Origin: Lineus longissimus
Taxonomy: Eukaryota; Nemertea; Pilidiophora; Heteronemertea; Lineidae
Assembly (NCBI RefSeq): GCF_910592395.1
Contig: NC_088322.1
Span: 13,325,431-13,389,430 of the forward strand
Reading direction: 5' to 3'
Length of the DNA stretch: 64,000 nucleotides
Under the pieces are notes generated by a model, which was given only the letters and a program-made list of their open reading frames with translations, did not search any database and was not told where the DNA came from. The position numbers and the translations under genes were made by a program. Positions 46,245 to 58,900 of the stretch are shown piece after piece; positions within the stretch are counted from its first letter, which is position 1, and the number at the start of each line of letters is the position of its first letter.

Positions 46245-46472
46245 ATGTCAACCATAACTGTCTATATCGTGTACGAGGGACGGAGGAAAGAGCTAGACTT
46301 GCCCGGCAAGACGTTCTCCGCCATAGAAGATGCGGCGAAAGAAAAGTTCAGGCTTGAAGACGTGGCTTTGGTGGCGAAACAGAAAGATGGTACAGAATGT
46401 GACCTCTGGGGTGATGCCGACCTTGAGAAGTTTCCCACGACGACTGAAATTATTGTTTATGAGCATCTTGAG
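46245..46472 (+). CDS. Exon encoding a small ubiquitin-like/CIDE-N-like domain (partial gene)
   Basis: The exon begins with an ATG after TTCTTTAAG and ends at CTTGAG|GTAACC, 76 codons in phase 0. It reads as one compact domain: strand-turn-strand (TITVYIVYEGRRKELDLPG), a helix (SAIEDAAKEKF), then strands around KDGTECDLW and TTTEIIVYE. This order resembles beta-grasp folds (ubiquitin-like, PB1 or CIDE-N), but I cannot assign a family. I could not find the next exon with confidence. The same frame is open upstream to 45999, so the true start may be earlier. Two decayed copies upstream show that the unit has duplicated locally. Confidence 0.5.
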
Positions 46473-48325
46473 GTAACCCTTCCCAATGTCTTTTAATCAC
46501 ATTATCACACCCTGATGTTTGGTGATAGTTCAAGCTGCATGCCTACATTGACCTCTCTCGAAGGAAAATAGTATTTTAAGCGATACTGAAATTTTGTGCC
46601 ACGCGGGGCAAACTGGTGCGACCATCGAGTCGTATCAGCGACATCAGGCCTGTCCAGTACACAGTCTTGGGATCAGATTTTATGCAAGGCGAGAAGAGCG
46701 CTAGCCTGTGGAGAAAGCAGGATCCCAGAACCAGGGCCCAGACCTTTTCTCAGATAAGATATATGCTAGAGGCCTCTGGCTCGCACCTCAACCACAAACA
46801 ACAAGTTGGCCTAACTAATTTCCCCCCATACTCCACCAACAACAATGTCATGATAGATTCAAACCTGACAATACACAAGCAACGCAGACGACCGTAGACC
46901 TAATGGCAATGGGTTGCAGACGGACTGTAGCACCCCACCATGGGCCGGAATTGGTCACCTACCTTATCAGGATGAAACCGAAGAGGCTGATGAACCTTCG
47001 TCATCAGGCTTAAATACCTTTTTGAGCTCACGTGACATGTCTGAGCTTATACAATATCGTGGCGTCCCTCGTGGTCGTCTGTAGTGGAGCACGTTTCATG
47101 TCCGCTAAACTAAAGGTAGATGGTCGAAACTTGGCGGGATTGCAGCGTTGGCCATGGCAATACGCCGAGACGTGTGTGTCGCGATCGGAATGACCGGCCT
47201 ACTCTCTGAGGCTCCCTGCGGCCATCTTGGAGTCCAGTCCACTAATAAAGGATACGCCAGTGCTTCAGATCCCAATACCGACACCCAAACTTGGAAATAT
47301 TTGTTGTCATTTTTTATCATTCTTACTATAAAAGATTTCAATTTTAAGTGTAGACACTTCTTCACCGAAAACAAGTTCGGGCCTGATGTACTCACATCGC
47401 ATGTAACCAAACGAAAACCATATTCCTTTCATCGGCAACAGGTGAGCACATATGGTACCTGGCCATTTCTTTATAGGGATCATCTGTACACTGTTCCGGC
47501 TGGAGTTTTTTGTTTTAGTTTGCAAAAGCAATTTTTTAGGAAAACCTATAGCCTGATTCTACAAAGTGAATTCTAAAGGCCATTATCCTGTGATTTCGTC
47601 CATACGTCAATCAAGCCAACCTGTGCCTGTTCCAGACGTAGTTGATTGATTTGCTTTTATTCCACCCTACAAAGTGGAGAGTGATGAGTACAATCAAATG
47701 ATGCGGCAGGTTACAGAATTACAGGAACGATACATGCTGCGATTAAACATGTGCTTCGTGCAGTAACAACTTGAAGTAGCCTATAACTATACAATAAACA
47801 GGTTTCCTCTAATTGAACTAGTTGCTAATGTATCTTGCATAGTTTCATAGACAAAACCGGTTCTTCGAAAACAATGTCATTCTAAGTTCAGCAATAGCAT
47901 AATGGCTTGAATTTCAGTTGCTTGAACACGCGAAAACGTATCAAATTATACACTTCGCTGTGTAGATTCATACATCACATGATGCTATTCATTATTGTAA
48001 TCACGTCGGAACCAAATAATTACCAACACCTGATTGGTTGTATCGTGAATGACGTCATCAACTCAACATATCGGAATATCGTAGTTTCATGACAGATAGT
48101 GCTTTCTCTGTCTATTCAAACAGGCAAAATTCACTATTCTGTACTCTCAATAACTATTGATAGGACTCAATAGACTAGTGCTCCCCTGGCATTGAAAGAT
48201 ATGTCCATGCACACAACGCAAGTGTGACAGAGGGTTTAAAAATGGGGGGGGGGGGGCAAACAAAACTGGAACAGAGTACAGAGCCTCGTGGCCTGGGCGT
48301 GGTGGATTCTGGGAACAACGCGGGC

Positions 48326-48413
48326 GCAGAAGCCATTTTGTTTGGGATAAATAAAACCTCATGTTGCGGGACCCTCTGCTACAAAATTAAGTTTCTCTCT
48401 TCCCTTCTTGCAG
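48326..48413 (+). repeat. Copy A of a duplicated 88-bp block ending in a splice-acceptor-like tract
   Basis: Begins GCAGAAGCCATTTTGTTTGG and ends GTTTCTCTCTTCCCTTCTTGCAG. It is nearly identical to 49917-50005, in direct orientation. Confidence 0.9.
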
Positions 48414-49239
48414 GTAAGCGGTACATCTGGCCCAAAAGCGACAGATAAATGTATATAGAACAGACTGATGCCCAGGGTTTTGGGCAGTTTCATTGTTTAA
48501 ACGATAGTTTAACAGTTGAAGTGGCGGTGACAGTCGTCGTTGGTTGCCGGCCAATCTGTTCGTGGGTTCTATTCTTCCCGCGCTTTAGTTTTGACGCTTA
48601 AAGTCAAGGTTTTCTTATCAAGATGCCCACTCTGGGTGGTTGAGGTTGTTGATTTGGACACCCATAACTGGGTGTAGTATGCCCGGCATCGGTCAGATTT
48701 CATGTTATTCTAGCCATGTTTTAGTGCCAGAAAGGGCACAGAGCTGTACAAGCCAGAGTGTTGTTTAGGTTATCAGATAATCGTCAGGTGGCAGCAGCTG
48801 ACGGTCTGAGATGTTACAATGTTTTGAGATGCTGAGTATGTTGTGCAGTATTTCTGTGTGATTCCTTGCAAGTAACTAAGATAAAGTTTAAGACCTGTGC
48901 ACCAATGCTATATATAGGGGAGAATACTAGTATGTCCGGTTATGTTCATGGTTTTAGATCAGGTTGTGTAGATAAATTCAATTCATATATTTCCAAGCGT
49001 TAGATACTGAACATGAGTAAACTTTGCAGAGCCTTTGGCTCCAGTGTAAATGTACACTGTGTTTCAGTATAGGACAATAACACCTAGATTTCTATAGGCT
49101 GTTTCGAGTTTGTGTGACAACTGGCAGTTCATGATGGTGTGTTATGGTCAAAGTATTTCCGATCCATTGTCCCTTAAAGGGTCGGCCAGTTTGGGGGTAA
49201 TTCCCTTCGGCCTGGTACTGTTCTATGTTATTCTGTTAT

Positions 49240-49274
49240 TATAGACCCCACATACAACAAATGTGGGGTCTATA
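49240..49274. repeat. Perfect hairpin, 14-bp arms
   Basis: TATAGACCCCACAT and ATGTGGGGTCTATA pair exactly around a 7-base loop. It is probably an element terminus or a structured RNA site; no other context. Confidence 0.7.
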
Positions 49275-49916
49275 TTGAGATTACTAGGAGAAGGTACTAG
49301 GCTTCTGCATTCTTCCCAGATTATATTATGGAGGTAGTCCAGCAAAACTGCTATTTCAACTGAAAAACTGTCACCCCTGTCCCATCAAACTAAACTCGAT
49401 CTAGTGCACCTGGCAAAGATTTTTTCGAAATTCGGATAATTTTGATGACTTTGAAGCGTTTTTATGCGCCGATTTTCTGATTTGCTTTCAAATCTCCGGC
49501 ACGATTCTGTCAATCACAGGTATATTAGCATAAGCTCCGCCCCGTAATGGTGACGTCATATCCTCATGCATCATGGCGGCGGTATCTCTTTGCCGAAGTG
49601 GCGAGCTGTCGAGTATTTTGAGCAAAGAACGACGGTTGACATGATTGAATGAAGGAATAAAATAAAGGAATAGCCTTAAATGCTTATCGATGATCCACCC
49701 TGCCCATCCGAAAAGGTTAGGGTGCAGTTTAAATGTTACTGAGCGTGTGATTTTGAGAAAGCGCGAGCGTGTCTGTCCGGAAATAGATCATCCGCGAAAC
49801 GGAATAGACTTCACTCCTCCATACGTGTACTGTGTGGGCCCGTGGGGGCTATCAAATTTGCTGACAAGCAAATTTCAAATTTCTAGTTCCTTGACATGAC
49901 TACAATGAGATTGTAG

Positions 49917-50005
49917 GCAGAAGCCATTTTGTTTGGGATAAATTAAACCTCATGTTGCTGGACCCTCTGCTACAAAATTAAGTTTCTCTCTTCCCTTAAT
50001 TGCAG
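49917..50005 (+). repeat. Copy B of the duplicated 88-bp block
   Basis: Direct repeat of 48326-48413 with only a few substitutions and one added base; it also ends in a polypyrimidine tract plus TTGCAG. The 1.5 kb between copies has no obvious transposon ends. Confidence 0.9.
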
Positions 50006-50237
50006 GATAGATCATACAAGCACCAATTATACACAAATTAGCACACGAGCATGCATTATGTCAGACTTTGGGCGTTGCCTGGCGTTAGAATTAGGAAATA
50101 GATTTAGTTGAACCAAAAGCAATGTTTTATAAGTTTCCTACGGACAGAAGCAAGAAAGTTTATTAAAGTTCTTCCTTTTTTATTGTTTTGATAAACATCA
50201 CAGCCATGTTTGAACTGTTTTCCCGGGGCAACAAATC

Positions 50238-51761
50238 CTAAGGCGAAGGAACCTTGCTAACATCGACGCACTCGATGCCGTTACCGATGTTCCAGCACTT
50301 CATGCACGGGCCACATTCCTCACGCGGTTGCTTGCCTTGGCAGCTGAAACTTCTTCGCCTGGAAGTGCAAAGGATAGAATATATCAAAGTTTGATCCATA
50401 AAAATGTGTCAGATCAACAAATGAGGAATGAGAAACACTGCTGAACAGGACATTCCATATTCAGTGCATAGTAGCAAGAAGTGGTAGCTACAACTCCAAG
50501 TGGGACAACACCAACAGACCGGAAAGAGAACAACAAGTTGCCATCTTCCATCTTAGAACTGGACACTGCAGCCTTAAATATATCTACGAAAACTGTGCCT
50601 GTGTGAATCTGCAAACTGAGAATGCGGTTTCTCTGCACAGACGCTGGAACACATCCTGGAAGAATATCCTCTGACTATCAACCGAGGGGAGGCCTTGCTG
50701 GTGTCCCCATCTCTCCAAGAAAAGCTATGGGGAACCGAGGCATATTTGCGTAACACTGCATGATGCCACGTTCTTGAGGACCAACGGTGTAAATGTTTGA
50801 CCAGTCGAAAGCAAAGAAGAAGGAGAATAAAAGCGTCGTAGAAATCAGGGTGTTATTGAAAAGACTGCAGCCAATTTTGCATGAGTCCCGTAATGCACCT
50901 CCTTTACCAGTAAATCTCTTAATGGGCAGAGACATGTATTCATCCACGACCGGAAGTCACATAGAGCTTATCAAAATGTCAAGTTGTGGTAAATACATGG
51001 CTGGGATGGACCAAAGCGGAATTAATTCTCAATCTGTGGTTGATTCTTAATCTACAGAGTCAGGCCATCACAGAAATATGCTTTTTGATAATATATTCAA
51101 GAAAATGTGGTCTCACTGGTCAGTTTAGAACTTGTATTTTGACAGGGCCATATCAATGCGCCAGTGACGTTTTGATGGATATGGTGTACGGAAATCTATT
51201 TTTCTCAGGAAATCGGTATTGGAATGTTTTTAAACTTTATTATGCTATTGGCAAAGGGTTCTTCTTGACACATATAAAATTTTGTGCAGATTGATTGGTC
51301 CAAGGTGTACTTTTTTACCAAAACTTATGCACAACAATGTACACGTAATGTACACAGGTTTTAATAGAGGGCTCTGGCCTAATGGACTATTTTTGGTGAA
51401 AGTTATATTTTTTTCGATTCATGGTCTACTTTCGGCGGGGTCGGCATGTATGCGACCAAGACTTCTAGGGCCCTTTGACTTACATTTATTTTAGTGCTGT
51501 TGATATACATCATTGATTACTTGTAAACTATTGATTGATTGATTGATAGATTCAGAGGTTAACTTACCGGTCCTTGGTATAGTACTCGTCTTTTCTCACC
51601 GAGTCAGTTCCAAGCTCCCGCATGCCCCTGTCCATCCTCAGCATGTCTATATCTCTGCCCATCCTCAGCATGCAAAGAGCTCTCTGGTGTCGCTCGTGGC
51701 TGAGATCTGCCATTGTCGAGAGAAACATACACAACACGAAGCAAAGTATCAACAGCTTCAT
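50238..51761 (-). CDS. Small secreted cysteine-rich peptide precursor
   Basis: Two exons on the minus strand: 51761-51568 and 50358-50238, coding 104 residues. MKLLILCFVLCMFLSTMA is a clear signal peptide. A charged, methionine-rich propeptide follows with a short internal repeat (MLRMGRD / MLRMDRG). The splice junction then creates an Arg-Arg-Arg site, after which comes a 37-residue tail with five cysteines spaced C-x8-C-x2-C-x2-C-x8-C. This layout (signal, propeptide, basic cleavage site, Cys-rich peptide) is that of peptide hormones, antimicrobial peptides and venom-type peptides; I recognise no family. The odd cysteine count could mean a disulfide-linked dimer. A TATA-like box lies 98-105 bp upstream of the ATG with an inverted CCAAT box just beyond it, which supports this start. 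Confidence 0.7.
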
Positions 51762-51831
51762 TTCTAACTGGACAGCTTGAGTAACAGAGTTATCGAGCAA
51801 CAGCCTGAAGTAAGCGTTACTTCCTAGGAAG

Positions 51832-51960
51832 TCATGGCACTGAGGTGTTTGCGATGTGCTATATATGTCGCCAATCGCATGGGAAGCAAACGCGTGCCAT
51901 TCCATGATTCAAATATTTGTCTATATTGATCAAATTTTGAAGCGTTTTTCTTTTTGATAA
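51832..51960 (-). promoter_or_regulatory. TATA-containing core promoter of the secreted peptide gene
   Basis: On the gene strand ATATATAG (51866-51859) is preceded by GCGATTGG, an inverted CCAAT box (about 51868-51877). Transcription would start near 51830, giving a 5' UTR of about 70 bases. The block is duplicated upstream at 52276-52380. Confidence 0.6.
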
Positions 51961-52275
51961 AAGTGATGGTGTGGATCCAAACAACGAACGAGAAGCAAGA
52001 AAATGCTTTCAGCTTGCGAGTAACTTTAAAGGTAGCGATGCGATGCGGTAGTCTAATAGGCAGGGAAGTTGATCGACCGCACCATAACCACTGATAAAAG
52101 TACAGTGGAAAGGTCACATTCGATCAGTTCATCCCAATGCCAACAACTTACCACAACCTGAAGACCGACAAGTTTGAGCCAATCCGTATAAAGAGACCTT
52201 GGCCTGTTCAATGCAAAAATTTACTGGTGGCGTTCATGACTCAAGTTAATCAACTAGTCTTAGATCGGTGAGTCT

Positions 52276-52380
52276 AGAGTGGCAGTGAGGTGTTTTCGAT
52301 GTCACCAATCGCATGAGAATCAAACACGTGCCATTCTCTGATTTCAAATATTTGTCTATTTTGATGAAACATCTCATTTC
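52276..52380 (-). repeat. Upstream copy of the promoter block lacking the TATA box
   Basis: Direct copy of about 51835-51945: both share GGCANTGAGGTGTTT, CACCAATCGCATG or GCCAATCGCATG, CGTGCCATTC and CAAATATTTGTCTAT. The CTATATAT segment is missing here. Confidence 0.8.
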
Positions 52381-53874
52381 CGTAAGCATTTTGACGACAT
52401 GTATGTTGAAATGAGCGACGATTAACTAGCTGTCAGTGCTTATTTTCTTTATTTTATCGCCACGACTTTCAGTTATACATTTTGATTTAAAGTTGCTGAA
52501 GAAGAAGTTCTACTGGGTGGCGCCTCCTCCTATGAATTAATAAAGACAAGTCCTTATTTGTTCTTGATGATATTAACATACACGGTTGCGTTATCATAGC
52601 ACTCACACAAGTGCCGAAGTGAAGGGAACACAACTAGGCCTTCCTGCCGACTAACAAGCCAGATCGCGTCGAGCAACCTACGGTAAAAAGAAGGAAACAT
52701 CTTGGTGGCTGACATCTCTACATAAATCCTCATTTTACATTCAGATAGTTTTTTTATTGTAACAACATTTATTATGAAAATATAACAACAGTGTTAGTTC
52801 TAACAGAGACATATCACATTGCCTTCGTTTATACAATACATGTATTTACCAGGACTACAGTAGGATATCAAATACATTTGGATCGGTGATTAAAGGGAGA
52901 GTAGTGGTGTAGAGTATTAAAGTGACGGCCTTGTTCCGTAGCAGACAAATCATGGACGTAGCTAGCGGGGAGGGGGCAAATGCTCCTGCCCAGAAGTCAC
53001 AAAAACCGGGTTTTGACCATGATTTTGGCAGAAAAACTTCAAAAAGTATCATGCTAGTTACCTGTTTGAGAGAAAAGCGTTGGTATGACCAGACGAGTGA
53101 AAACGCCCAAGGAAGTAAATCGTATACCACGCACAGCGGATCAAACATCTCCTTAGACAAACGTTGAGCAAAGGAGTCCTGAATATATCTAGTTCGTGTT
53201 GACAGAATTCTAACCAACAAATTTGTCCAAACTAGCGACATCCTGTTATGAACGTTTCTAACTCTCTAACGTAAGAAATTACAACACGAAATCACAGACT
53301 ACATCGTAGATTACGGTATCAAGAATAATGATTTTACATCATGCTGAGTTTTGGCAGCATCGAAGAACCTCTTTCCTCAAAGTTTCATTGATATCTTCAA
53401 GACATTTTTTCGTTATTTTCTTCGAACACGCAATGATTTACAACAGCTAGAAAGTTCGACATCCATGATATATTTATATACACACTAGTAAGCTTGGGTA
53501 GTGTTGTTTTTGACCAGTCAGCTTTCAAATATTCAAGAGTAATCGACTGAGTAAATTCCATGATTTTCTTTGATTCACCATGGTAATAACTATCATTATC
53601 ATAATCACAACCTGAACACAGTCATTCATTGTCTTCTCACGCAGGCTCACATTCACCAGGCATTGAACCTTTGCTACTAGTCTTACCTTTGTTCCATCCA
53701 TTAAATACGTACGCATCAAAAACCTTTTACACACCCACGCAAAAATAGCTGCAGTGCATGGCTATAATGTACAAGTGGTGTACGTACGTATATTTGCCGT
53801 GACTTTCAGATCCCCTCCGGAGCGGATTTGCTTTGCGAAAGGCCCCGCTGATCGACGTTTATCACGAATGGTCC

Positions 53875-55916
53875 CTAGTGCAGATACCCAGTGTTACCTA
53901 AACCGCCCCGACTGTCCGCCACATATTGTCCACCAAACCGCACGTGGTGGTCCCTATTAGCGTCGCCATTACATGGTTCCACAGGCGAGATGTTGTCCAC
54001 TGGTGGGACGTAGTCCAGTTGGATCTCACCGTTGGGCGAGTAACGCCGCATAGCGATCAGCTCGGGAGTATGTTTGTGTTCAGCGGTTTCACCCGGGATA
54101 CTCCCCTCGCTGTTGGCTGTCTGGAGAGCGGTCAGGCTCATGGAGCCCCGATTGAAGCTGAAGCTAGAATTCATCTTTGTACTCATGGTCATGGACTGCG
54201 ATTCCGAGTTCACCCGTAGATGACTCTGGCTACGTCGTCGACACGGCAAAGAGCGAAGGACGATTTGGAAATTGAAGAAGAGATATATGAACGGATTGCT
54301 GCAGCTGTTAAGGGCGGAGAGAAGCACGATCGCTTTGGCTGTTATTGCTGAAAATAAAATGAGGTACATTTTAGTAGTGGTGTCTGAAAAGCTAAGGTTA
54401 AGGCACTTTGTCAATAAAAGGATACGGTGGTTTTCAGGTTGAGTTGGGGCTTAATACGATTTTCTGCAAATTCAAAGCTGAATAGTTAGCGTCTCCTCCT
54501 TTTTCAATAACTTTAAACTATGCTTGGAACCGACATTCCAGACGCATTAACTTACTACGTAAGAAATAAGTATGATGTGTAGTGTATCAGTTTCAGACCA
54601 GTTCCTCACATAATCAAATTTGCCTGAATAGTCAGGCAAGCGGTCTTCCATATTTCTTGGGGCAACCCCATAAAACAGACCGCAGCATACTGTACTCTAT
54701 ATTCATATCTATGAGGTCAGCCTCATACTTATCATCTTGCTAATAACATTGCCCTTATCCACGAAATGCAGTGGTCTGAGGATGTCTGCTCTAGAGCTGA
54801 TGACGAATGAACTTCTCAGGCTCAGCCTTCTGTCACTACAATGCATTCATGTGTTGGCGACATGTCGATGCCACAACTATAATTATTATCATTATATGAT
54901 TATTAATATTCTACAAACTTACACTCATAATAGGCGCCATCAAATGCCCAGAGGATCATGCTAACCCAATATGGCGTCCAGCATAGAATGAACGTAAGAA
55001 TAACCACAAAGGTCATTATGACAGTCTTGACCTTGGCCTTCGACGTGCCGCGGGTGGAATGGGTTCGTGGAGCGACAATATTGTCATTCCGCGCTCTATT
55101 TCGGTTGCGGTTCTTCTTCCTGACCTTGTCAGATCTTTCCGATTTGGCCGCAGCGTTTTTGAAGGACGCGTTCGTCCAGATAGTGACTACGATGGTACCG
55201 TAAAGGATAGCCAGAAGTATCGTTGGAATCAGATACATAAAGATCATCATTGATATGACGTAAATTTGATATGGCCGCGGATCATTCTTCCAGACACTCC
55301 AGAACATATCGTAACACCGTTCCTTTTTCTCATCGCGGTGGAAAAGCACTAGCTGTGGTGATGACAGGGCAAAGGAGATGATCCAAGTTAGTAAAATCAT
55401 CAAATAGCTTCGCTTCTTTGTCCAGGAGTAGTTTGAGAGTGGTTTGCAGATCGCGTAGAATCTGTCCACTGCTATAATCACCAGCATATAGCTCGAGGCG
55501 TAAACTGGCACGAGTTGGGCGTACGGATAAAGCCGGCACAGAAAATCAGGAAAAAAAAGGAAACCCTTCGGATGAAGGGCTAGCGGGATCACCTGTGTTA
55601 AAATGTTAAAAAATGCAACTGCTAAATCAGCTAAACTTAAATGCACAATAAACAAGTTCATTCGGGATAGCTTTTTCCGTCGTAACAGAAGAAATCCTAC
55701 AACAATTCCATTCCCTACCAAGGCAAGGATAAAAACCGCACTCAGAACTCCGATTTCTATCTGCTTCAGCAGCTGGTAATCCAAATCATCATCCCGAACA
55801 GGTTCGGCCGTAGTATTAAATTCGACGGAGAAGTTGTAATCCGAACTTGAGTTTGTGCCATCAGTGGCCCTGTAAGTCGCCAAGGACGAGGGTACATCCG
55901 GGACCTGCGTTGCCAT
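53875..55916 (-). CDS. Peptide GPCR, vasopressin/CCAP/NPS receptor group
   Basis: Two coding exons on the minus strand: 55916-54923 and 54347-53875, joined in phase 1, coding 488 residues. The rhodopsin-class features are complete: N-glycosylation sites in the N-terminus (N22, N28, N34), GNGIVV in TM1, LSLADL in TM2, the C127-C201 disulfide pair, DRF (151-153) for DRY, CWTP in TM6 (312-315), NPFIY in TM7 (349-353) and a likely palmitoylated cysteine near 367. MNLFIVHLSLADLAVAFFNI and DFLCRLYPYAQ match the branch holding vasopressin/oxytocin, crustacean cardioactive peptide and neuropeptide S receptors; which of these is open. The third loop is long, basic and Asn/Arg-rich, and the tail is long and Ser-rich. 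The intron falls between TM6 and TM7. A 5' UTR acceptor (CTCTTTTCAG) lies about 80 bases before the ATG. Confidence 0.92.
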
Positions 55917-58900
55917 GCCGATATATTGTGTGTCGGAATTTATAAAATGGCTGATCTCATCGATTGCGGTTTCATAAAAAGGACATCAAGCTCTGAAAAG
56001 AGATAAAAGAGTATTTCATTGAAACACATCATACCTTTAAACAGATCATGGAATCGATCAAAGGGTGCAAAGGTCAGGTTTATATTGCTCACATCTCAAT
56101 TTATTGTCATGTTCGCACAATGTTCGCAGAACAACCTTATGATGCTAAGAAGTATATGAGCTACCTACTTTTCTATCGGACGGAAAGACATTTTACGAAC
56201 CTAAGTAGCTTCTTTGTCTATCTTGCTAAGCTTTTTTATTAAAAGGGTCTGAAGTTTTTAATGGGTTTTATTATACGTATAACCGTCTTATCAAAATAAC
56301 CGTCTAGACAAGTTATATGACCTGGCAACTGAGCCTCTTCCTATATGGATCATCCAGGTAATTTTTATGTTGTCTCCCAGTGTCCAGCAATGTTTTTTTT
56401 CTTTCCAAAAATAAGTTGAGTATCGCTTGCTTTATAATGCATTGTAGTACCTTCCATCGTTTGTAATGAACAGTTCAAACAACACGTTCGATTAGCTACT
56501 GAAGCATCCTCTTCCGTGTGTCTCTTATCGTGTCATATCCGCAACCTTCGATAGCTGAAAACACCTGCTTTGGCAATCTCAAGTGATTACCGACACAAGT
56601 ACAAAGCAAAGCTCTCTTTAGAACTATTATTAACTACAGGAGACAGTGAGCAGACGTTCTAGTAGCGGACAATCTCACTGACTGGTAGCGCGACAAGGGA
56701 AAGTGAAAACTTTCATTATGGCTAGCAAAGCTTTCATTCGCTGTCATTTACTTCAGAGGTAAAACGAGAGGTTAAGTAGCACACGAAGCCAATTTCCTTG
56801 AAATACAACAACGACAATAAAGCATAATTGCTTTTGCTATTATCACCATCATAACTTGCAAGGAAATATTCCTTTATAGAGCTGGCATACTGGTATTACC
56901 TACAGGAAACAATGGCCAAATGCTGAAGCAGGCATCCCTCGACAATGATGCACATTAAGTAGCACTGTCATGATGCACATTAAGTAGCACTGTCATCATT
57001 TCATGAATCATCAAAAATAAATATATTTCAAGGTAAGACATCTTTGTCATCAGGAAACAATGACCAGCGGTTCTTGTGTAGCTTACAAGGCAAAGCACTC
57101 CAGTATCCTTCGGTAATGAAGCTCAATCATCATTAGTCTCACTGACATTTTCTTCTACTCGAGAAACAAAGTGAAAACATCTAACTGATCTTGCATCACA
57201 AGCACTGTAACAATGATTATCAATCCTCAAGGCAGTTACGTAGACACCTGATTATCTCAAATTGCATCTTCTTTTGAATTGCCATTGTGCAATGTTATAA
57301 CTGGACCGATCTTTCCCGCTTTATACGCGTTGTTTATTCAGTTTGATCTTGAGTGGTTTCCCTTTAAGAGAAGGTATTTTGCCCGACCGGCTTTGATACA
57401 CTAGTGTATACCCATACAGATATAACAGAGAACATCGCACAAGAACGATAAAAGTTCCTTTGACTTCCAGGGACAATAACATTGTTGTGAGCTTGAGCAC
57501 TTCATAAAGTCAAGTATGTCTTTGAACGCAACGTGTTATCTTCCGATGAGAAAGGGAAATATAGCCAACATACGACTTGACTCTTGGCCCGGTAATATCC
57601 GGTGACAAAGCAAAGCAAAGAAGTACATGTACGTGTCCAATCAGTCCCTTTTTATCAAATAATGTCATCGTGATATTAAAGTGTGACAGTGTTCTTTTCG
57701 AGATGAAATACCTGTGGTCCTCGGATAGGTTTTCGAAAGACTACAAGGAAACATCACATCTTGGGCCAGAAGGTAAATCCTCTAAAAGAGATGATTTGAC
57801 CTATCTTTGATGGCCTGAGGCCTTCTCAATTATGTTAATCAATGTTCTTAAGGTTTGCTAGCGGAGAAAACATGAGACAGAAAGAGGGGTATAATTACCA
57901 AGGCTTCTTTGCGTCAGACGCTAGCACTGATTGTTGTCGTCAAACTCTTACAGCTATCATAAATGATTGGGATTAACAATGACCAGATTTATTTCTTTGT
58001 CAGGAGTTAGGTTATGTTCATTGGCTTTTATCCCTCTTTAAAGGGATAACAATACAAAATGTAACAAGCTTTTTGATTAGCTAGAAGCCTGAGCGAATCC
58101 ACCAATCATTGGCTTCCTTAGTAAAATATTACTTCTGTCAAAGGAAATCATGCCAGTTATTCGAAAGGTTCTGTGTAATCAAAAAATAGGAATCGCATAT
58201 TGGGAAAACAAGCTGTCATGGCAGGCGTTTGGGTGCAGCAATCGATCGAATGGACAAGCTCTACTGCTACGGATTTCACCGAGAATATTTTTGTCCTTTT
58301 CTCTGATATTTCCTTTCGTGGAACTCCCAAATCCATCGGCCACGTTTTCAGCATGAAAAACAACAAATTGGATCTAACATGACCGTGACCGTCAGCAATC
58401 TATTGTTATTCATTATTCTCTGAATTCTATTTCTAGTCTACGTACATAACACCCGGTACAACATCTAAATCACGGACATTTCTCATCTGATAAACAAAGA
58501 AAAATGACTGATTATCTGCACGAAACATCAGGGGCCAATACTACGATCCACAGGTCCAATCACTCCGTCTTTAAATATTGACAACAGAGAATTTGATCTC
58601 GAATAATCTTCGTATCAGGAATGACACTCCATTTGCTTCGTAAATGTGAAATACCTGATCCACCCTTGTCACTATTGACACCGTCTACTCTGCTGTTATT
58701 GAATGATACGTTTTTCAATGCTATATATGGCGCGCATACCAAATACAATGTCCAATTGGATAGGTTCCGTGGCTCCTCGTAGACTTGTTGTCCAACCAGA
58801 TCATGAGAATATTCATCGATGTCCAAAATATTCATCGATGTAAAACATTTTCACCGTAGCTGTAGAACCTCATTTGTATTGTCGAATAAGACTTCTTCAC

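Larger units (their letters stand above)
46473..50237. other. Intergenic or intronic region, 3.8 kb
   Basis: No supported coding exon. It holds an 88-bp block duplicated at 48326 and 49917, a perfect 14-bp-arm hairpin (49240-49274), a G homopolymer near 48244-48256 and a cluster of promoter-like words near 49535-49590. The open frame at 47148-47576 has no recognisable content. Confidence 0.45.
51762..53874. other. Intergenic region between the secreted peptide and GPCR genes
   Basis: This contains the TATA promoter block and its upstream copy, a stretch resembling the CAGGGGC/GTAGCTAGC family of elements near 52950-53100, and no supported gene. The open frame at 52855-53241 (minus) has no recognisable content. 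Confidence 0.5.

Noticed and set aside
47148-47576. 142-codon plus-strand frame
   Set aside because: It mixes repeat-like sequence with AT-rich low-complexity codons and has no recognisable domain.
58560-58835. Minus-strand 91-codon frame with natural-looking composition
   Set aside because: No acceptor or donor with matching phase, no domain, and a small direct repeat at its start; chance remains likely.
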